A stretch of DNA of 45,034 nt. Source: Streptomyces sp. NBRC 110035. Lineage in GTDB: Bacteria; Actinomycetota; Actinomycetes; Streptomycetales; Streptomycetaceae. Positions 25,801 to 33,053 of this stretch are shown here, piece after piece. Each line of letters starts with the position of its first letter. Position 1 is the stretch's first letter. A program made the translations under genes and the position numbers. The notes under the pieces were generated by a model. The model worked only from the letters and a program-made list of their open reading frames with translations, did no database searches and had not been told where the DNA came from. The stretch covers positions 1 to 45,034 of the forward strand of contig NZ_BBNN01000042.1 in the NCBI RefSeq assembly GCF_000829695.1, in the 5' to 3' direction.

Positions 25801-26539
25801 CGGCCGCCCCGGACGTCGGTACGGAGGGGCCCTCCGGGTCCACCGCGGGGCTCTGCAGGTCCGCCGCGGCCACGGCGGGCTGCGGCGCGTTCTGCGGCTG
25901 ACCGGCTCCCGCCTCCGTCGCGACACGTGCGACCAGGGCCTGGGCGGCGCCCATGGACTGCTGAGGCGGAGCGACCGTTTCCGTTCGGGCGGTCGCGCCC
26001 GCCGTGGCACGGGTGCCCCAGGGTTGTGCCGGCTGCGGGGCCGTCTCCCGGGTGTGCGGCACGTCGAGGTACTCGGGGCCGACGGCCGGCGGGCCGACCT
26101 GGCGCACCGGCACGTCGGCCGGGCCGCGGTCGGCGAGGGAGCGGACCGGGCCGGCGGTGGTGCTGGGGATGGGCGGGCCGAGGTGCAGTGGACGGCGTGG
26201 TGCGACCGGTGTCTGCGACTCGTGCGTGACCGCGGGACCGGGCGCCTGCGGCTGCCCGGGTTCGGGCAGCCGGACACCGCCGAGGTCGACCGAGCCTGTG
26301 TCCCGGCCGTCCGTCTCGTGCGGCCCCGGCTCGTGCACGGTCTCGACGACCGGCTCCGGCGCGGGTGGTGCGATCTCGTTGCCCCAGGCGCCCTGGGCAC
26401 CGGGCAGCAGCAGGTCTTCGTCCTCGGCGGAACTCTCGGAGAGGTAGGTGTACGAGTCGGGCGCGGGGACGCCCGGCTGCTCCACCATGCCTGCGTTCTC
26501 CGGCTGCCCCTCGCCCGGGACCCGGCCGGTGTCGGTCAT
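22856..26539 (-). CDS. cobT: BluB–CobT fusion with long disordered N-terminus
   Basis: A 1227-residue fusion. Residues about 1–650 are an Ala/Pro/Glu-rich disordered arm. Residues about 650–875 are a BluB-type nitroreductase-fold enzyme (RRDIRNGFRDDPIPHEVLLR, APSVGHSQPWDFVVI, GLGVGWVSFFDEREM), which cuts reduced FMN to make 5,6-dimethylbenzimidazole. From about 877, CobT (nicotinate-nucleotide:dimethylbenzimidazole phosphoribosyltransferase) is complete: FAGDHGVHAQGVTPWP, TGEMGIANTT, the catalytic glutamate in LRLGEGTGALLAL. The two consecutive steps of lower-ligand synthesis are thus on one chain. Start ATG at 26539 with GAGGGG; a six-codon ORF (MGEGYA) ends overlapping it. Upstream 26540–26921 has direct repeats, but no B12 riboswitch that I can see. 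Confidence 0.92.
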   Translation of the reverse strand: MTDTGRVPGEGQPENAGMVEQPGVPAPDSYTYLSESSAEDEDLLLPGAQGAWGNEIAPPAPEPVVETVHEPGPHETDGRDTGSVDLGGVRLPEPGQPQAPGPAVTHESQTPVAPRRPLHLGPPIPSTTAGPVRSLADRGPADVPVRQVGPPAVGPEYLDVPHTRETAPQPAQPWGTRATAGATARTETVAPPQQSMGAAQALVARVATEAGAGQPQNAPQPAVAAADLQSPAVDPEGPSVPTSGAAGSDSGSGTGPGSGADPAAGGIAGLPENPGHEAGPAADAVPPLVPDAGQGAETVPAPAAEAQVPDEVRAPEADAAPVVGAAPEAPAQEAAAAPVPEGVAATGGSDPASAAAHEPQGPVTGPAAPQAAPAVALSDGDAEAPVPAAEAQAPAAPGAPAEPGAPTAEAQAPEAAVLRTPEHAEAPEPVVPAPEAVTTPDAQPAPGAESVPVAAAEPVAEEASGQYVPAAHPVQGPQQTPAAPPAPPAQEAWTPLPVPPALSGPEAPATDPAVPAAAVPPPDGTATPPPGSVPPAAMPDRVPGESVPVEAVVPTPPQPLNLPTEEQPEEPGPGATGPVSVPPQADTGDVPEAPAPEPPAQQGLAENVPAEHPPTETEPVQAEPTQPVLAQDPDGLATRDAGAAEAAPPAGPAAPGYDDAERAAVQKVMRERRDIRNGFRDDPIPHEVLLRVLEAAHTAPSVGHSQPWDFVVIRSAETRRSMHELAERQRDAYAQSLPKGRAKQFKELKIEAILDTPVNIVVTADPTRGGRHTLGRHTQPQMAPYSSALAVQNLWLAARAEGLGVGWVSFFDEREMVRSLGLPEHLEVVAYLCVGYVDEFPAEPELMQAGWSKRRPLSWVVHEETYGRRVLPGEEPHDLLAETVAQIRPLDAKALGEAWERQKRMTKPAGALGMLEIISAQLSGLSRQCPPPIPEPAAVAVFAGDHGVHAQGVTPWPQEVTAQMVANFLGGGAVCNAFATQVGAEVCVVDVGVASDLPATPGLLPRKVRAGTSDMTAGPAMTREEVKQAIEVGIETARDLVAAGNKALLTGEMGIANTTASAALISVFTGVDPGEVTGRGTGINDETLARKTDVVRRALELHQPDPADPVGVLAAVGGFEHAAMVGLLLGGASLRTPVILDGVSAGAAALVARAIAPEVLAACIAGHRSAEPGHVAALNKLGLRPLVDLDLRLGEGTGALLALPMVQSTARAMHEVATFDSAGVTEK

Positions 26540-26841
26540 GCGTACCCCTCGCCCATCGGTTAGTGCTCCTACGACCAGCTCACCCGGAACGGCGCACCCG
26601 ACCGCCCCACACTGAAGAACGAGCGTGCGTCCCCAGCGGCACGAACAGCCTGCCCCGGAATGACGACAAAGCCACTCACAGGCATTGTGGCTGCCGTACG
26701 ACCGCCGCGTCAGCTTGATCCGCGACGGTTCCGCTGTGGACTGCGCCACGTTGCGCGTCCTCGGGTTGTGCCGTACCACACACGCGTCGGAACGGGCGTG
26801 TTTTCAGGACATCGACCGACGGGTCGGCGGGCGTCCGAGAT

Positions 26842-26885
26842 GCGGTACAACGATCGGCCAGCCTACCGCGAGCGGTACGACGATC
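26842..26885. repeat. Direct repeat GCGGTACRACGATC upstream of bluB–cobT
   Basis: Fourteen-base copies at 26842–26855 and 26872–26885 differ at one base and are exactly 30 bp apart, in the 382-bp gap between cobL and bluB–cobT. They could be a regulator site; no function is known. The rest of the gap holds no gene. Confidence 0.5.
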
Positions 26886-26921
26886 CGATCGCGGGGACGG
26901 CATCGGAACAGGGCCTCGCGG

Positions 26922-28130
26922 TCAGGGGGCACGCGTCGGCAACACGCCGCTGAGCAGGAACGCGACGCTCCGCTCGGTCTCCGTCCAGGCTCTGGTGTCG
27001 AGCTCGACGGACTGCAGAAGGGCGCACTCGACCCGGTAGCCGTGCTCGGACAGTTCCCGGCCGATCCGTTCGGCGGCGTCGCGGGTGGCGGCGTGCGTGA
27101 CGATGCGCTGCGGGCGGCGGTCGGCGACCGCCAGGACCACGGCCGCTCCCCCGCCGCCGACCCGGACGACGTCCGGTTCGGGGAGGTCCTCCAGTGCCTG
27201 CGGGGCGGCGCCGTGCACGATCTGGAGCTGGACGCCGTACCGGCGGGCGGTGGAATCGGTGCGCGCACAGGCGCGCGGGTCGCTGTCGACGGCGATGACC
27301 GCGGCACCGGCCCGCGCCGCCTCGGTGGCGAAGGCTCCGCTTCCGCAGCCGATGTCCCATACGAGATCGCCGGGGACCGGTCCGAGCCGGGCGAGCTGGG
27401 AGACGCGCAGCGGCTCCCGTTCCCCCTCGCCCAGGTCGCCGCCGTAGGCGTCGGCCGGCAGCGTCCAGCCGCGCGGGCCGGCGGCGGGGGCCCGGCCGGC
27501 GATCCAGCCCCCGGACGCGGTGGCGGCCTGGCCGCCGATGACGATGACGACGTTCGGGTCCCGCCAGGTGTGGTCGGCGGCCTTGTCCGAGGTGACGACG
27601 CTGACCTGCTCGCGCGTGGTGCCGAGTTCCTCGCAGATGACGAAGGTGCGGTGGACGCCCTCCAGGAGCAGGCCCAGCTCTGCGGGGCCGGCGCCGGGAG
27701 AGGTGAGGACCGCCACCTTGGTGTGGGCCCGGCACACGTTCACCGCGCGTCGCAGGGTTCGGGGATGCGCGACGACCACGTGTGCGTCGTCCCAGGGCAT
27801 CCCGGCTCGGGCGAAGGCGGCGGCGACGGAGGAGACCGCGGGGACGACCTCGACCTCCAGGCCGAACTCGGGTGCGCGCAGGGTCCGCACGACGCCGAAG
27901 AAGCCGGGGTCGCCGTCCGCGACGACCACCGCCGTGCCGCGGTGGCCTGCCACCCGGCGGGCGGCCAGGGCGGCGCTGCCGAGCCGGATGCGTTCGGCGC
28001 CGGCGGGTACCTCGGGGAGTTCCAGGTGGTGCGCGGCGCCTGCCACCAGAGTGGCGGCGCCCAGTGCGGCGCGGGCCGCTGCGGTCAGCGGCGAACCGTC
28101 CCAGCCGATCACCGTGACCCGGTCGGCCAT
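26922..28130 (-). CDS. cobL: Precorrin-6Y C5,15-methyltransferase (decarboxylating)
   Basis: A 402-residue bifunctional CobL. The N-terminal half is CbiE-type (VTVIGWDGSPLTAAARAAL, VVVADGDPGFFGVVRTL, VVPAVSSVAAAFARAGMPW, VVAHPRTL). The C-terminal half from about residue 235 is CbiT-type, with SAM motif GDLVWDIGCGSGAFATEAAR. It methylates precorrin-6B at C5 and C15 and decarboxylates the acetate side chain in cobalamin ring synthesis. It lies upstream of bluB–cobT and cobA on the same strand, but a 382-bp gap and its own AGGAG site suggest separate control. The remaining cob genes are outside the window. Confidence 0.92.
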   Translation of the reverse strand: MADRVTVIGWDGSPLTAAARAALGAATLVAGAAHHLELPEVPAGAERIRLGSAALAARRVAGHRGTAVVVADGDPGFFGVVRTLRAPEFGLEVEVVPAVSSVAAAFARAGMPWDDAHVVVAHPRTLRRAVNVCRAHTKVAVLTSPGAGPAELGLLLEGVHRTFVICEELGTTREQVSVVTSDKAADHTWRDPNVVIVIGGQAATASGGWIAGRAPAAGPRGWTLPADAYGGDLGEGEREPLRVSQLARLGPVPGDLVWDIGCGSGAFATEAARAGAAVIAVDSDPRACARTDSTARRYGVQLQIVHGAAPQALEDLPEPDVVRVGGGGAAVVLAVADRRPQRIVTHAATRDAAERIGRELSEHGYRVECALLQSVELDTRAWTETERSVAFLLSGVLPTRAP

Positions 28131-28278
28131 CGTTGTCAGTCTCCTGGTGTGCGCGGGGCGTCTTGGGTGTGCGGGGCGCGGTCGGCCGCTCCGCCCGCGA
28201 GGGGGCAGGCTTGGTGAGAGTACCTGGTACGGCTGTCGACCGGGGCGACCTACCGCCGGCCGTCTCCCCGGGAGGGGG

Positions 28279-28920
28279 TCAGTTCCAGTCGGTGAAGGCG
28301 GTGAACTGTCCGGTGTCGGCCAGGTGTTCGGCCGAGCCCTCGAGGTCCTCCGGCAGCAGGCTCCACACGATGAAGTCGGTGCGTACGTCCGTCCAGGCGC
28401 CGTCGTCGCCGCGGACGTGGGCTATACAGGCGTTGCGCAGGACGCCCTCGCTGATGCAGCCGATCTTCTGGGCGACCTGCTGCGAGGCGGTGTTGTCGGC
28501 GGCGGTGCGCAGCTCGACACGTTCCAGCTTCTGGTCGCCGAAGAGCCACTGGGCCGTGGCGATGGCGGCCTCGGAGGCGTAGCCCTCGCCACGCGCCCAG
28601 GGGGCGACGATGTACGAGAGCTCGGTGGACCGGACGTGCCAGTTGGTCTTGGTGAGCTGGATGACGCCCACCAGCCGATGGGTGAGGAACTCCGTGACGG
28701 CGAGGTCCAGTCCGCGTCCGGCCGCGCGTTCGGCGGGGGCGTACTCGGTGATCCAGGTGAGGGCGGCCTGCTCGGTGAAGGGCTGGGGCACGTCGGTCCA
28801 GGCGGCGATCTGCTCGTCGTTCATCATCTCGGTCAGGGTGGGCACGTCGTCCGCGTCGAGGGGACGCAGCACCAACCGCTCCGTGTTGATGGAGATGTTG
28901 GGGAAGGTGCTGCTCGTCAT
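28279..28920 (-). CDS. RimJ/RimL-type GNAT acetyltransferase
   Basis: A 213-residue GNAT protein of the RimJ/RimL (Acetyltransf_3) type: TERLVLRPLDADDVPTLTEM, LVGVIQLTKTNWHVRSTELS, the acetyl-CoA stretch VAPWARGEGYASEAAIATAQ and NTASQQVAQKIGCISEGVLR. It probably acetylates an amino group on a protein N-terminus or small molecule; the substrate is unknown. The start is taken at the ATG 28920 because GGAG lies six bases upstream; the ATG at 28932 adds four residues. It lies downstream of the metNIQ terminator and upstream of nothing on its strand. Confidence 0.85.
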   Translation of the reverse strand: MTSSTFPNISINTERLVLRPLDADDVPTLTEMMNDEQIAAWTDVPQPFTEQAALTWITEYAPAERAAGRGLDLAVTEFLTHRLVGVIQLTKTNWHVRSTELSYIVAPWARGEGYASEAAIATAQWLFGDQKLERVELRTAADNTASQQVAQKIGCISEGVLRNACIAHVRGDDGAWTDVRTDFIVWSLLPEDLEGSAEHLADTGQFTAFTDWN

Positions 28921-29000
28921 GCGCCGCTCCATAACCTTCGTGACCGTCAGATGCCGCTGAACTGCCCAGCATGCAGCATGAAAGCACCGGGCCGCACCAG

Positions 29001-29031
29001 GGGGTCCACTCCGTGTACCGGAGTGGACCCC
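29001..29031 (-). terminator. Terminator of metNIQ
   Basis: A perfect 13-bp stem (29001–29013 with 29019–29031), loop TGTAC, about 70 bp beyond the metQ stop. Confidence 0.8.
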
Positions 29032-29102
29032 GAGAGTGCCGAACGGGTGCCGGGCGCGGCACGGACCGCCGTGACCGCCGTGCGCAGGGCGGGGGGAACG
29101 GT

Positions 29103-29930
29103 TCAGAAGGAGGGGACGACGGAGCCCGAGTACGTGTCCTCGATGAACTTCCTGACCTCGTCGGAGGTGAGGAGCTCGGCGAGCTGCTTCACGCGCGGGT
29201 CGTCCTCGTTGCCCTCCTTGACGGCGAGGAGGTTGATGTTCGGGTTGCCCTTCGCGGACTCCAGGACGAGGGCGTCCTCGGAGGGCTTGAGGTCGGCCTC
29301 GATGGCGTAGTTGCCGTTGACCACCGCGGCGTCGACGTCCTCGAGGGAGCGCGGTGTCTGGGCCGCCTCCAGCTCCTTGAACTCGAGGTCCTTCGGGTTC
29401 TTGGTGACGTCGGCGGGGGTCGCCGCGGTACCGACGCCCTCCTTGAGGGTGATCAGGCCGTTGGCGGCGAGCAACTGGAGCGCGCGGCCCTCGTTGACGG
29501 TGTCGTTCGGGACGGCGACGGTCGCGCCGTTCCTCAGCTCGTCGGCCTTCTCGACCTTGTTCGAGTAGAGGCCGAGCGGCTCCAGGTGCACGTCGACGAG
29601 GGGCACGATGTGCGTGCCGTTCTTCTTGTTGAAGTCGTCGAGGTACGGCTGGGTCTGGAAGAAGTTCGCACCGACCGAGCCGTCCTCCGTCGCCGTGTTC
29701 GGCGTGACGTAGTCGGTGAACTCCTTGACCTCGAGGTCGAGGCCGGCCTCCTCGGCGAGGTTGTCCTTGACGAAGGTGAGGATCTCGGCGTGCGGCAGGG
29801 GGCTCGCCGCCACGATCAGCGGGCCGGAGGCGCCGGAGCCGGACTCGTTGTCCGAGCCGCAGGCGGAGAGACCGAGGGTCAGGGCTCCGGCGGCGAGGAC
29901 GGCGGTGGTGGTCTTGACGGTGTTACGCAC
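29103..29930 (-). CDS. metQ: Methionine-binding lipoprotein
   Basis: A 275-residue NlpA/MetQ-family substrate-binding lipoprotein. A signal peptide with lipobox LSAC precedes the mature domain (VAASPLPHAEILTFVKDNLA, VKEFTDYVTPNTATEDGSVG, NFFQTQPYLDDFNKKNGTHI, VAVPNDTVNEGRALQLLA). It captures methionine outside the membrane and delivers it to MetI–MetN. The start is the GTG at 29930 with AGGAAAGG upstream. It is the last gene of the operon, 86 bp after metI. Confidence 0.94.
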   Translation of the reverse strand: MRNTVKTTTAVLAAGALTLGLSACGSDNESGSGASGPLIVAASPLPHAEILTFVKDNLAEEAGLDLEVKEFTDYVTPNTATEDGSVGANFFQTQPYLDDFNKKNGTHIVPLVDVHLEPLGLYSNKVEKADELRNGATVAVPNDTVNEGRALQLLAANGLITLKEGVGTAATPADVTKNPKDLEFKELEAAQTPRSLEDVDAAVVNGNYAIEADLKPSEDALVLESAKGNPNINLLAVKEGNEDDPRVKQLAELLTSDEVRKFIEDTYSGSVVPSF

Positions 29931-30016
29931 GAAAAGTGCCTTTCCTGGTGGGTGGTGCGACCCCGCCTCGGTGGTACGGGGTTCGGGCGGGGAGTGGGGT
30001 ACGGGGGCCGGAGGGG

Positions 30017-30751
30017 TTATGCGGTCCTGCCTGCGTCGGCCGTCACGGGCTCCTTGGCCCTGAGCAGCCGCAGCCTGGGCGCGGCGCCCGAGCGGCCGCG
30101 GCGGTGCAGGGAGCGGGCCGCGAGGTCGCCGGTGAACTGGATGACCGAGATGACCACGGCAAGGATCGCGACGGTGATCCACATCAGTTCGCTGTCGAAG
30201 CGCTGGTAGCCGTAGCGGACGGCGAAGTCGCCGAGACCTCCGCCGCCCACGGCGCCTGCCATGGCCGAGTAGCCGATGAGGGCGATGATCGTGGCGGTGG
30301 TGGCGGCGATCAGCGAGGGCAGGGACTCGGGGACGAGGACCTTGCGGACGATCGTCCAGGTGTTGCCGCCCATGGCCTGCACGGCCTCGACGAGCCCGTG
30401 GTCCACCTCGCGTACGGCCGTCTCGACGAGGCGGGCGAAGAAGGGGATGCCGCTGATGGCGAGCGGCACGATCGCGGCCTCGCTGCCGATGGACGTCCCG
30501 GTGATCCAGCGGGTGAGGCTCGTCAGGGCGACCATGAGGATGATGAACGGCATCGAGCGGCCGACGTTCACGACCTGCCCGATGACCTTGCTCACGGGCG
30601 CGTTCTGCAGCAGCCCGCCCCGGTCGGTCAGGACGAGCAGGATGCCGATCGGCAGGCCGGCGAGTACCGCGATCAGGGTGGACCAGCCCACCATGACCAA
30701 CGTCTCCTGACATGCCTGCACCAGCAGTGGCCGCATCTGGGACCAGGTCAC
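30017..30751 (-). CDS. metI: Methionine ABC transporter permease
   Basis: A 244-residue permease of the MetI type with five to six transmembrane segments and the EAA-like loop GLVEAVQAMGGNTWTIVRKV. Typical early segment ETLVMVGWSTLIAVLAGLPI and FIILMVALTSLTRW. The basic C-terminal tail (RRGRSGAAPRLRLLRAKEP) is longer than in E. coli MetI. The GTG start overlaps the metN stop by four bases (GTGA), so translation is coupled. Confidence 0.94.
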   Translation of the reverse strand: MTWSQMRPLLVQACQETLVMVGWSTLIAVLAGLPIGILLVLTDRGGLLQNAPVSKVIGQVVNVGRSMPFIILMVALTSLTRWITGTSIGSEAAIVPLAISGIPFFARLVETAVREVDHGLVEAVQAMGGNTWTIVRKVLVPESLPSLIAATTATIIALIGYSAMAGAVGGGGLGDFAVRYGYQRFDSELMWITVAILAVVISVIQFTGDLAARSLHRRGRSGAAPRLRLLRAKEPVTADAGRTA

Positions 30752-31845
30752 TTGGACTCCTCCTTCACGGGCGCCGGGGAGACCCGCGCCGTCCCGGCCG
30801 CCTGCGGTCCCGGTGGCGCCTGCCGCGCCCGGCCCGCGGTCTCGACGTGCAGCCCCTGTTCGCGCAGGAAGCCGACCGGTACGACGTTGTCCTCGTAGCG
30901 GCCCGGGAGTTCGATGCGCATCCTGCCCACCTGGAGGCCGCCGACGGTGTCGATGGCGGCGCCGAGGATCGAGATGTCGATGTTGTAGGTGCGGGACAGC
31001 CGGGAGATGACCGGCTGGGTCGCGCTCTCGCCCTGGAAGGTGACGTCCAGGACGGTGCGGTGGTCGCCCGAGGCCTCGCCGGCCACCGGGAACAGCGCGG
31101 AGGCCAGTTCGGAGCCGGGGGTCGCCAGGAGTTCGGTGACGGTGCCGGACTCGACGACGCGGCCGTGTTCCATCAGCGCGGCGGAGTCGCAGATCGACTT
31201 CACGACGTCCATCTCGTGCGTGATGAGCAGGACGGTCAGGCCGAGATGGCGGTTGAGGTCGCGCAGCAACGCCAGGACGGAGCGGGTGGTTTCCGGGTCG
31301 AGGGCGCTGGTGGCCTCGTCGGACAGCAGCACCTTGGGGTCGCCGGCCAGGGCGCGGGCGATGCCGACACGCTGCTTCTGGCCGCCGGAGAGCTGGGCGG
31401 GGTAGGCCTTGGCCTTGTCGGCGAGGCCGACCAGGTCGAGCAGTTCCAGCGCCTTGCGGGAACGTTCCCCGCCCGACCGGCCGAGGATCTCCAGCGGCAG
31501 TTCGACGTTGTCCTGCACGGTGCGCGAGGAGAGCAGGTTGAAGTGCTGGAAGACCATGCCGATACGACTGCGCGCCCGCCGCAGTTCCCGGCCGGCCCGT
31601 GGCCCGCGTCCGGCCAGGGCGGTGAGGTCCTGCCCGGCGACGGTCACGGTGCCCGAGGTGGGGCGCTCCAGCAGGTTGACGCAGCGGATGAGCGAGGACT
31701 TTCCGGCGCCGGACTGACCGATGACGCCGTAGACTTCGCCTTCGCGGACGTGCAGGTCGACGCCGTCCAGGGCGGTGACCTCGCGTCCGCGCGAGCGGTA
31801 GACCTTGGTGAGGCCCGAGGTGGTGATCACGTGGGTATCCGTCAC
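30748..31845 (-). CDS. metN: Methionine ABC transporter ATP-binding protein
   Basis: A 365-residue MetN. Walker A GQSGAGKSSL, Q-loop FQHFNLLSSRTV, ABC signature LSGGQKQRVGIARAL, Walker B KVLLSDEATSALD and the switch histidine ITHEMDVV are intact. After about residue 250 comes the C-terminal NIL/ACT-type domain (VLDVTFQGESATQPVISRLS, ISILGAAIDTVGGLQVGRM) by which methionine inhibits the importer. Start is uncertain: GTG at 31845 is used; GTG at 31830 has a better-spaced GGA and is possible. It is the first gene of metNIQ, behind a 330-bp leader that holds a short Cys/Met-containing ORF and hairpins. Confidence 0.93.
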   Translation of the reverse strand: MTDTHVITTSGLTKVYRSRGREVTALDGVDLHVREGEVYGVIGQSGAGKSSLIRCVNLLERPTSGTVTVAGQDLTALAGRGPRAGRELRRARSRIGMVFQHFNLLSSRTVQDNVELPLEILGRSGGERSRKALELLDLVGLADKAKAYPAQLSGGQKQRVGIARALAGDPKVLLSDEATSALDPETTRSVLALLRDLNRHLGLTVLLITHEMDVVKSICDSAALMEHGRVVESGTVTELLATPGSELASALFPVAGEASGDHRTVLDVTFQGESATQPVISRLSRTYNIDISILGAAIDTVGGLQVGRMRIELPGRYEDNVVPVGFLREQGLHVETAGRARQAPPGPQAAGTARVSPAPVKEESK

Positions 31846-32081
31846 TGTCGAGTGCGCGGCACGTCGTGGGTGCCGGGCACGAGTCATCCAGGGGTGAGGC
31901 GTGCGGGGCCGGGAACGGCCCGGACGCGGCACTGCCTCTCGCGGGCTCTGCGAGGGGAACGGCTCAGAGGCGTGCGCGCGGGGCGGGGTCCGCTCGCGCA
32001 TGCGGGACGCGGGGGGACTCGCGTGCGGGGACGGACCGGCTCTCGCTTCGGGGCGCGGGGCTCAGATGGTGCGGGGGCCCT

Positions 32082-32174
32082 CTAGAAGGCGCGCATTCGG
32101 AGCGGACACATACATCCGGCACCGAGCGGCACACGCGCCTCGGTTGCGGGGATGCGGTCGCTCGTCGTGGTCAT
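32082..32174 (-). CDS. Candidate 30-residue leader peptide of metNIQ
   Basis: An ATG at 32174 opens a 30-codon frame on the metN strand, starting MTTTSDRIPATEAR and containing GCMCPLRMRAF at its end, that is Cys-Met-Cys followed by a further Met within the last ten codons. There is no ribosome site; TTTACT six bases upstream could be a -10 element of a leaderless transcript. About 235 nt of GC-rich sequence with several hairpins (for example GGGCCG-TTCC-CGGCCC) separate it from metN. This is the arrangement expected for amino-acid-sensing attenuation. The function is inference; I know of Cys-rich leaderless leader peptides controlling sulfur genes in mycobacteria. Confidence 0.45.
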   Translation of the reverse strand: MTTTSDRIPATEARVPLGAGCMCPLRMRAF

Positions 32175-32212
32175 GCGAGCAGTAAACCAGATGCTCGGTC
32201 CTGACCGGACAG

Positions 32213-32235
32213 GGCTGTCCACATTCCGGACAGCC
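32213..32235. promoter_or_regulatory. Palindrome between HAD gene and metN leader
   Basis: GGCTGTCC and GGACAGCC, perfectly inverted around seven bases, about 40 bp upstream of the leader ORF and 22 bp past the HAD stop. It could be the HAD terminator or an operator for the met promoter. Confidence 0.5.
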
Positions 32236-32256
32236 GTGGACACCCGTGACCGCACG

Positions 32257-32907
32257 TCAGGAGCGTGCGGTGATCTCCACCCCGGCGTCCGTGACCAGTA
32301 CGGACAGGGCCGACAGGTCCCCGACCACGAGATCGGCGGTCAGTTCGTGGGCCTGGTGGGTTGTGGCCAAGGCCACGGTCGTCATCCCGGCCGCCCGGCC
32401 CGCCTGGAGCCCGGCGGGGGCGTCCTCGAAGACGACGCAGTGGGCGGGGTCCACACCGAGGGTGCGGGCGGCCAGCAGGTAGGGCTCGGGGTCGGGCTTG
32501 CCCCGGGTGATGTCGTCGGCGGCGACGAGGGTCTTGGGCAGGATGCCGGCGGCGGCGAGGCGGGCCTCGGCCAGCCGCCGGGTCGCGGAGGTGACGACGG
32601 CCCAGCGTTCGGCCGGCAGCACGCCGAGGAGGTCCCGGGTGCCCGGCAGCAGGATCGCCCCACCGTTCGGCACGTCCTCCACCTCCAGGTCCTCGATCCG
32701 TGCGACGGCTTCGGGCACGGCGTGGGCGGGCAGGAGGTCGGCGGCTATCTCGGCGGCCGGGCGGCCGTGCAGCTCGATCCGCCCGAACTCCTCGGCCGTG
32801 ATCCCGTACTCGACGGCCCACCGGGTCCAGCAGCGCTGCACGGATTCGAGGGAGGAGACGAGGGTGCCGTCGTTGTCGAACAGGAGGGCTTGCGCATGAA
32901 TGGTCAT
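32257..32907 (-). CDS. HAD-superfamily sugar/phosphoglycolate phosphatase-like hydrolase
   Basis: A 216-residue HAD hydrolase. Motif I LLFDNDGTLVSS has Asn in place of the commoner Met/Leu between the aspartates; motif II is VVTSATR, motif III is in DDITRGKPDPEPYLLAARTLG, and motif IV is CVVFEDAPAGLQAGRAAGM. All catalytic residues are present. Best match in memory is to the DOG/GPP-type small sugar phosphatases (2-deoxyglucose-6-P, glycerol-3-P). ATG at 32907 has no ribosome site but TAGGGT lies exactly seven bases upstream, so a leaderless transcript is likely. Confidence 0.9.
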   Translation of the reverse strand: MTIHAQALLFDNDGTLVSSLESVQRCWTRWAVEYGITAEEFGRIELHGRPAAEIAADLLPAHAVPEAVARIEDLEVEDVPNGGAILLPGTRDLLGVLPAERWAVVTSATRRLAEARLAAAGILPKTLVAADDITRGKPDPEPYLLAARTLGVDPAHCVVFEDAPAGLQAGRAAGMTTVALATTHQAHELTADLVVGDLSALSVLVTDAGVEITARS

Positions 32908-33053
32908 GCCATCGACCCTACGGTGCCCGGCCCCCACCCCCGCGCCCGTGTCCGCGCCCGTGTCCGGCCCCACCGCACACGGGCGCGCACCCGGGCACGG
33001 GAGGGTGGGGGCCGGGCACGGTGGGGCCATTACGGCGTAATAGGGTCGCTGGC
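32908..33053. promoter_or_regulatory. Mirror-image divergent promoter region
   Basis: Both flanking genes begin with TAGGGTCG(A/C)TGGCATG on their own strand (the ATG is the start codon), so each has TAGGGT seven bases before its start. Further in lies a perfect 17-bp inverted repeat (32923–32939 with 33003–33019), and inside it an 11-bp one (32941–32951 or 32953–32963 with 32977–32987). A separate short palindrome, ATTACGGCGTAAT, sits at 33029–33041 on the plus-gene side only, its last base being the first of TAGGGT. Confidence 0.7.

Noticed and set aside
22739..26563. A 1274-codon plus-strand open frame opposite bluB–cobT
   Set aside because: Gly/Arg-rich shadow of the biased codons in the disordered arm and enzyme domains; no motifs and no ribosome site.
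26540..26921. Cobalamin riboswitch before bluB–cobT
   Set aside because: I looked on the minus strand for the conserved B12-box core and flanking stems and did not find them. A GAGTGGCTTTG stretch is not enough. An Rfam scan would decide.
31846..32174. SAM riboswitch before metN
   Set aside because: No SAM-I or SAM-IV core is visible on the minus strand; the leader instead holds a short ORF and simple hairpins.
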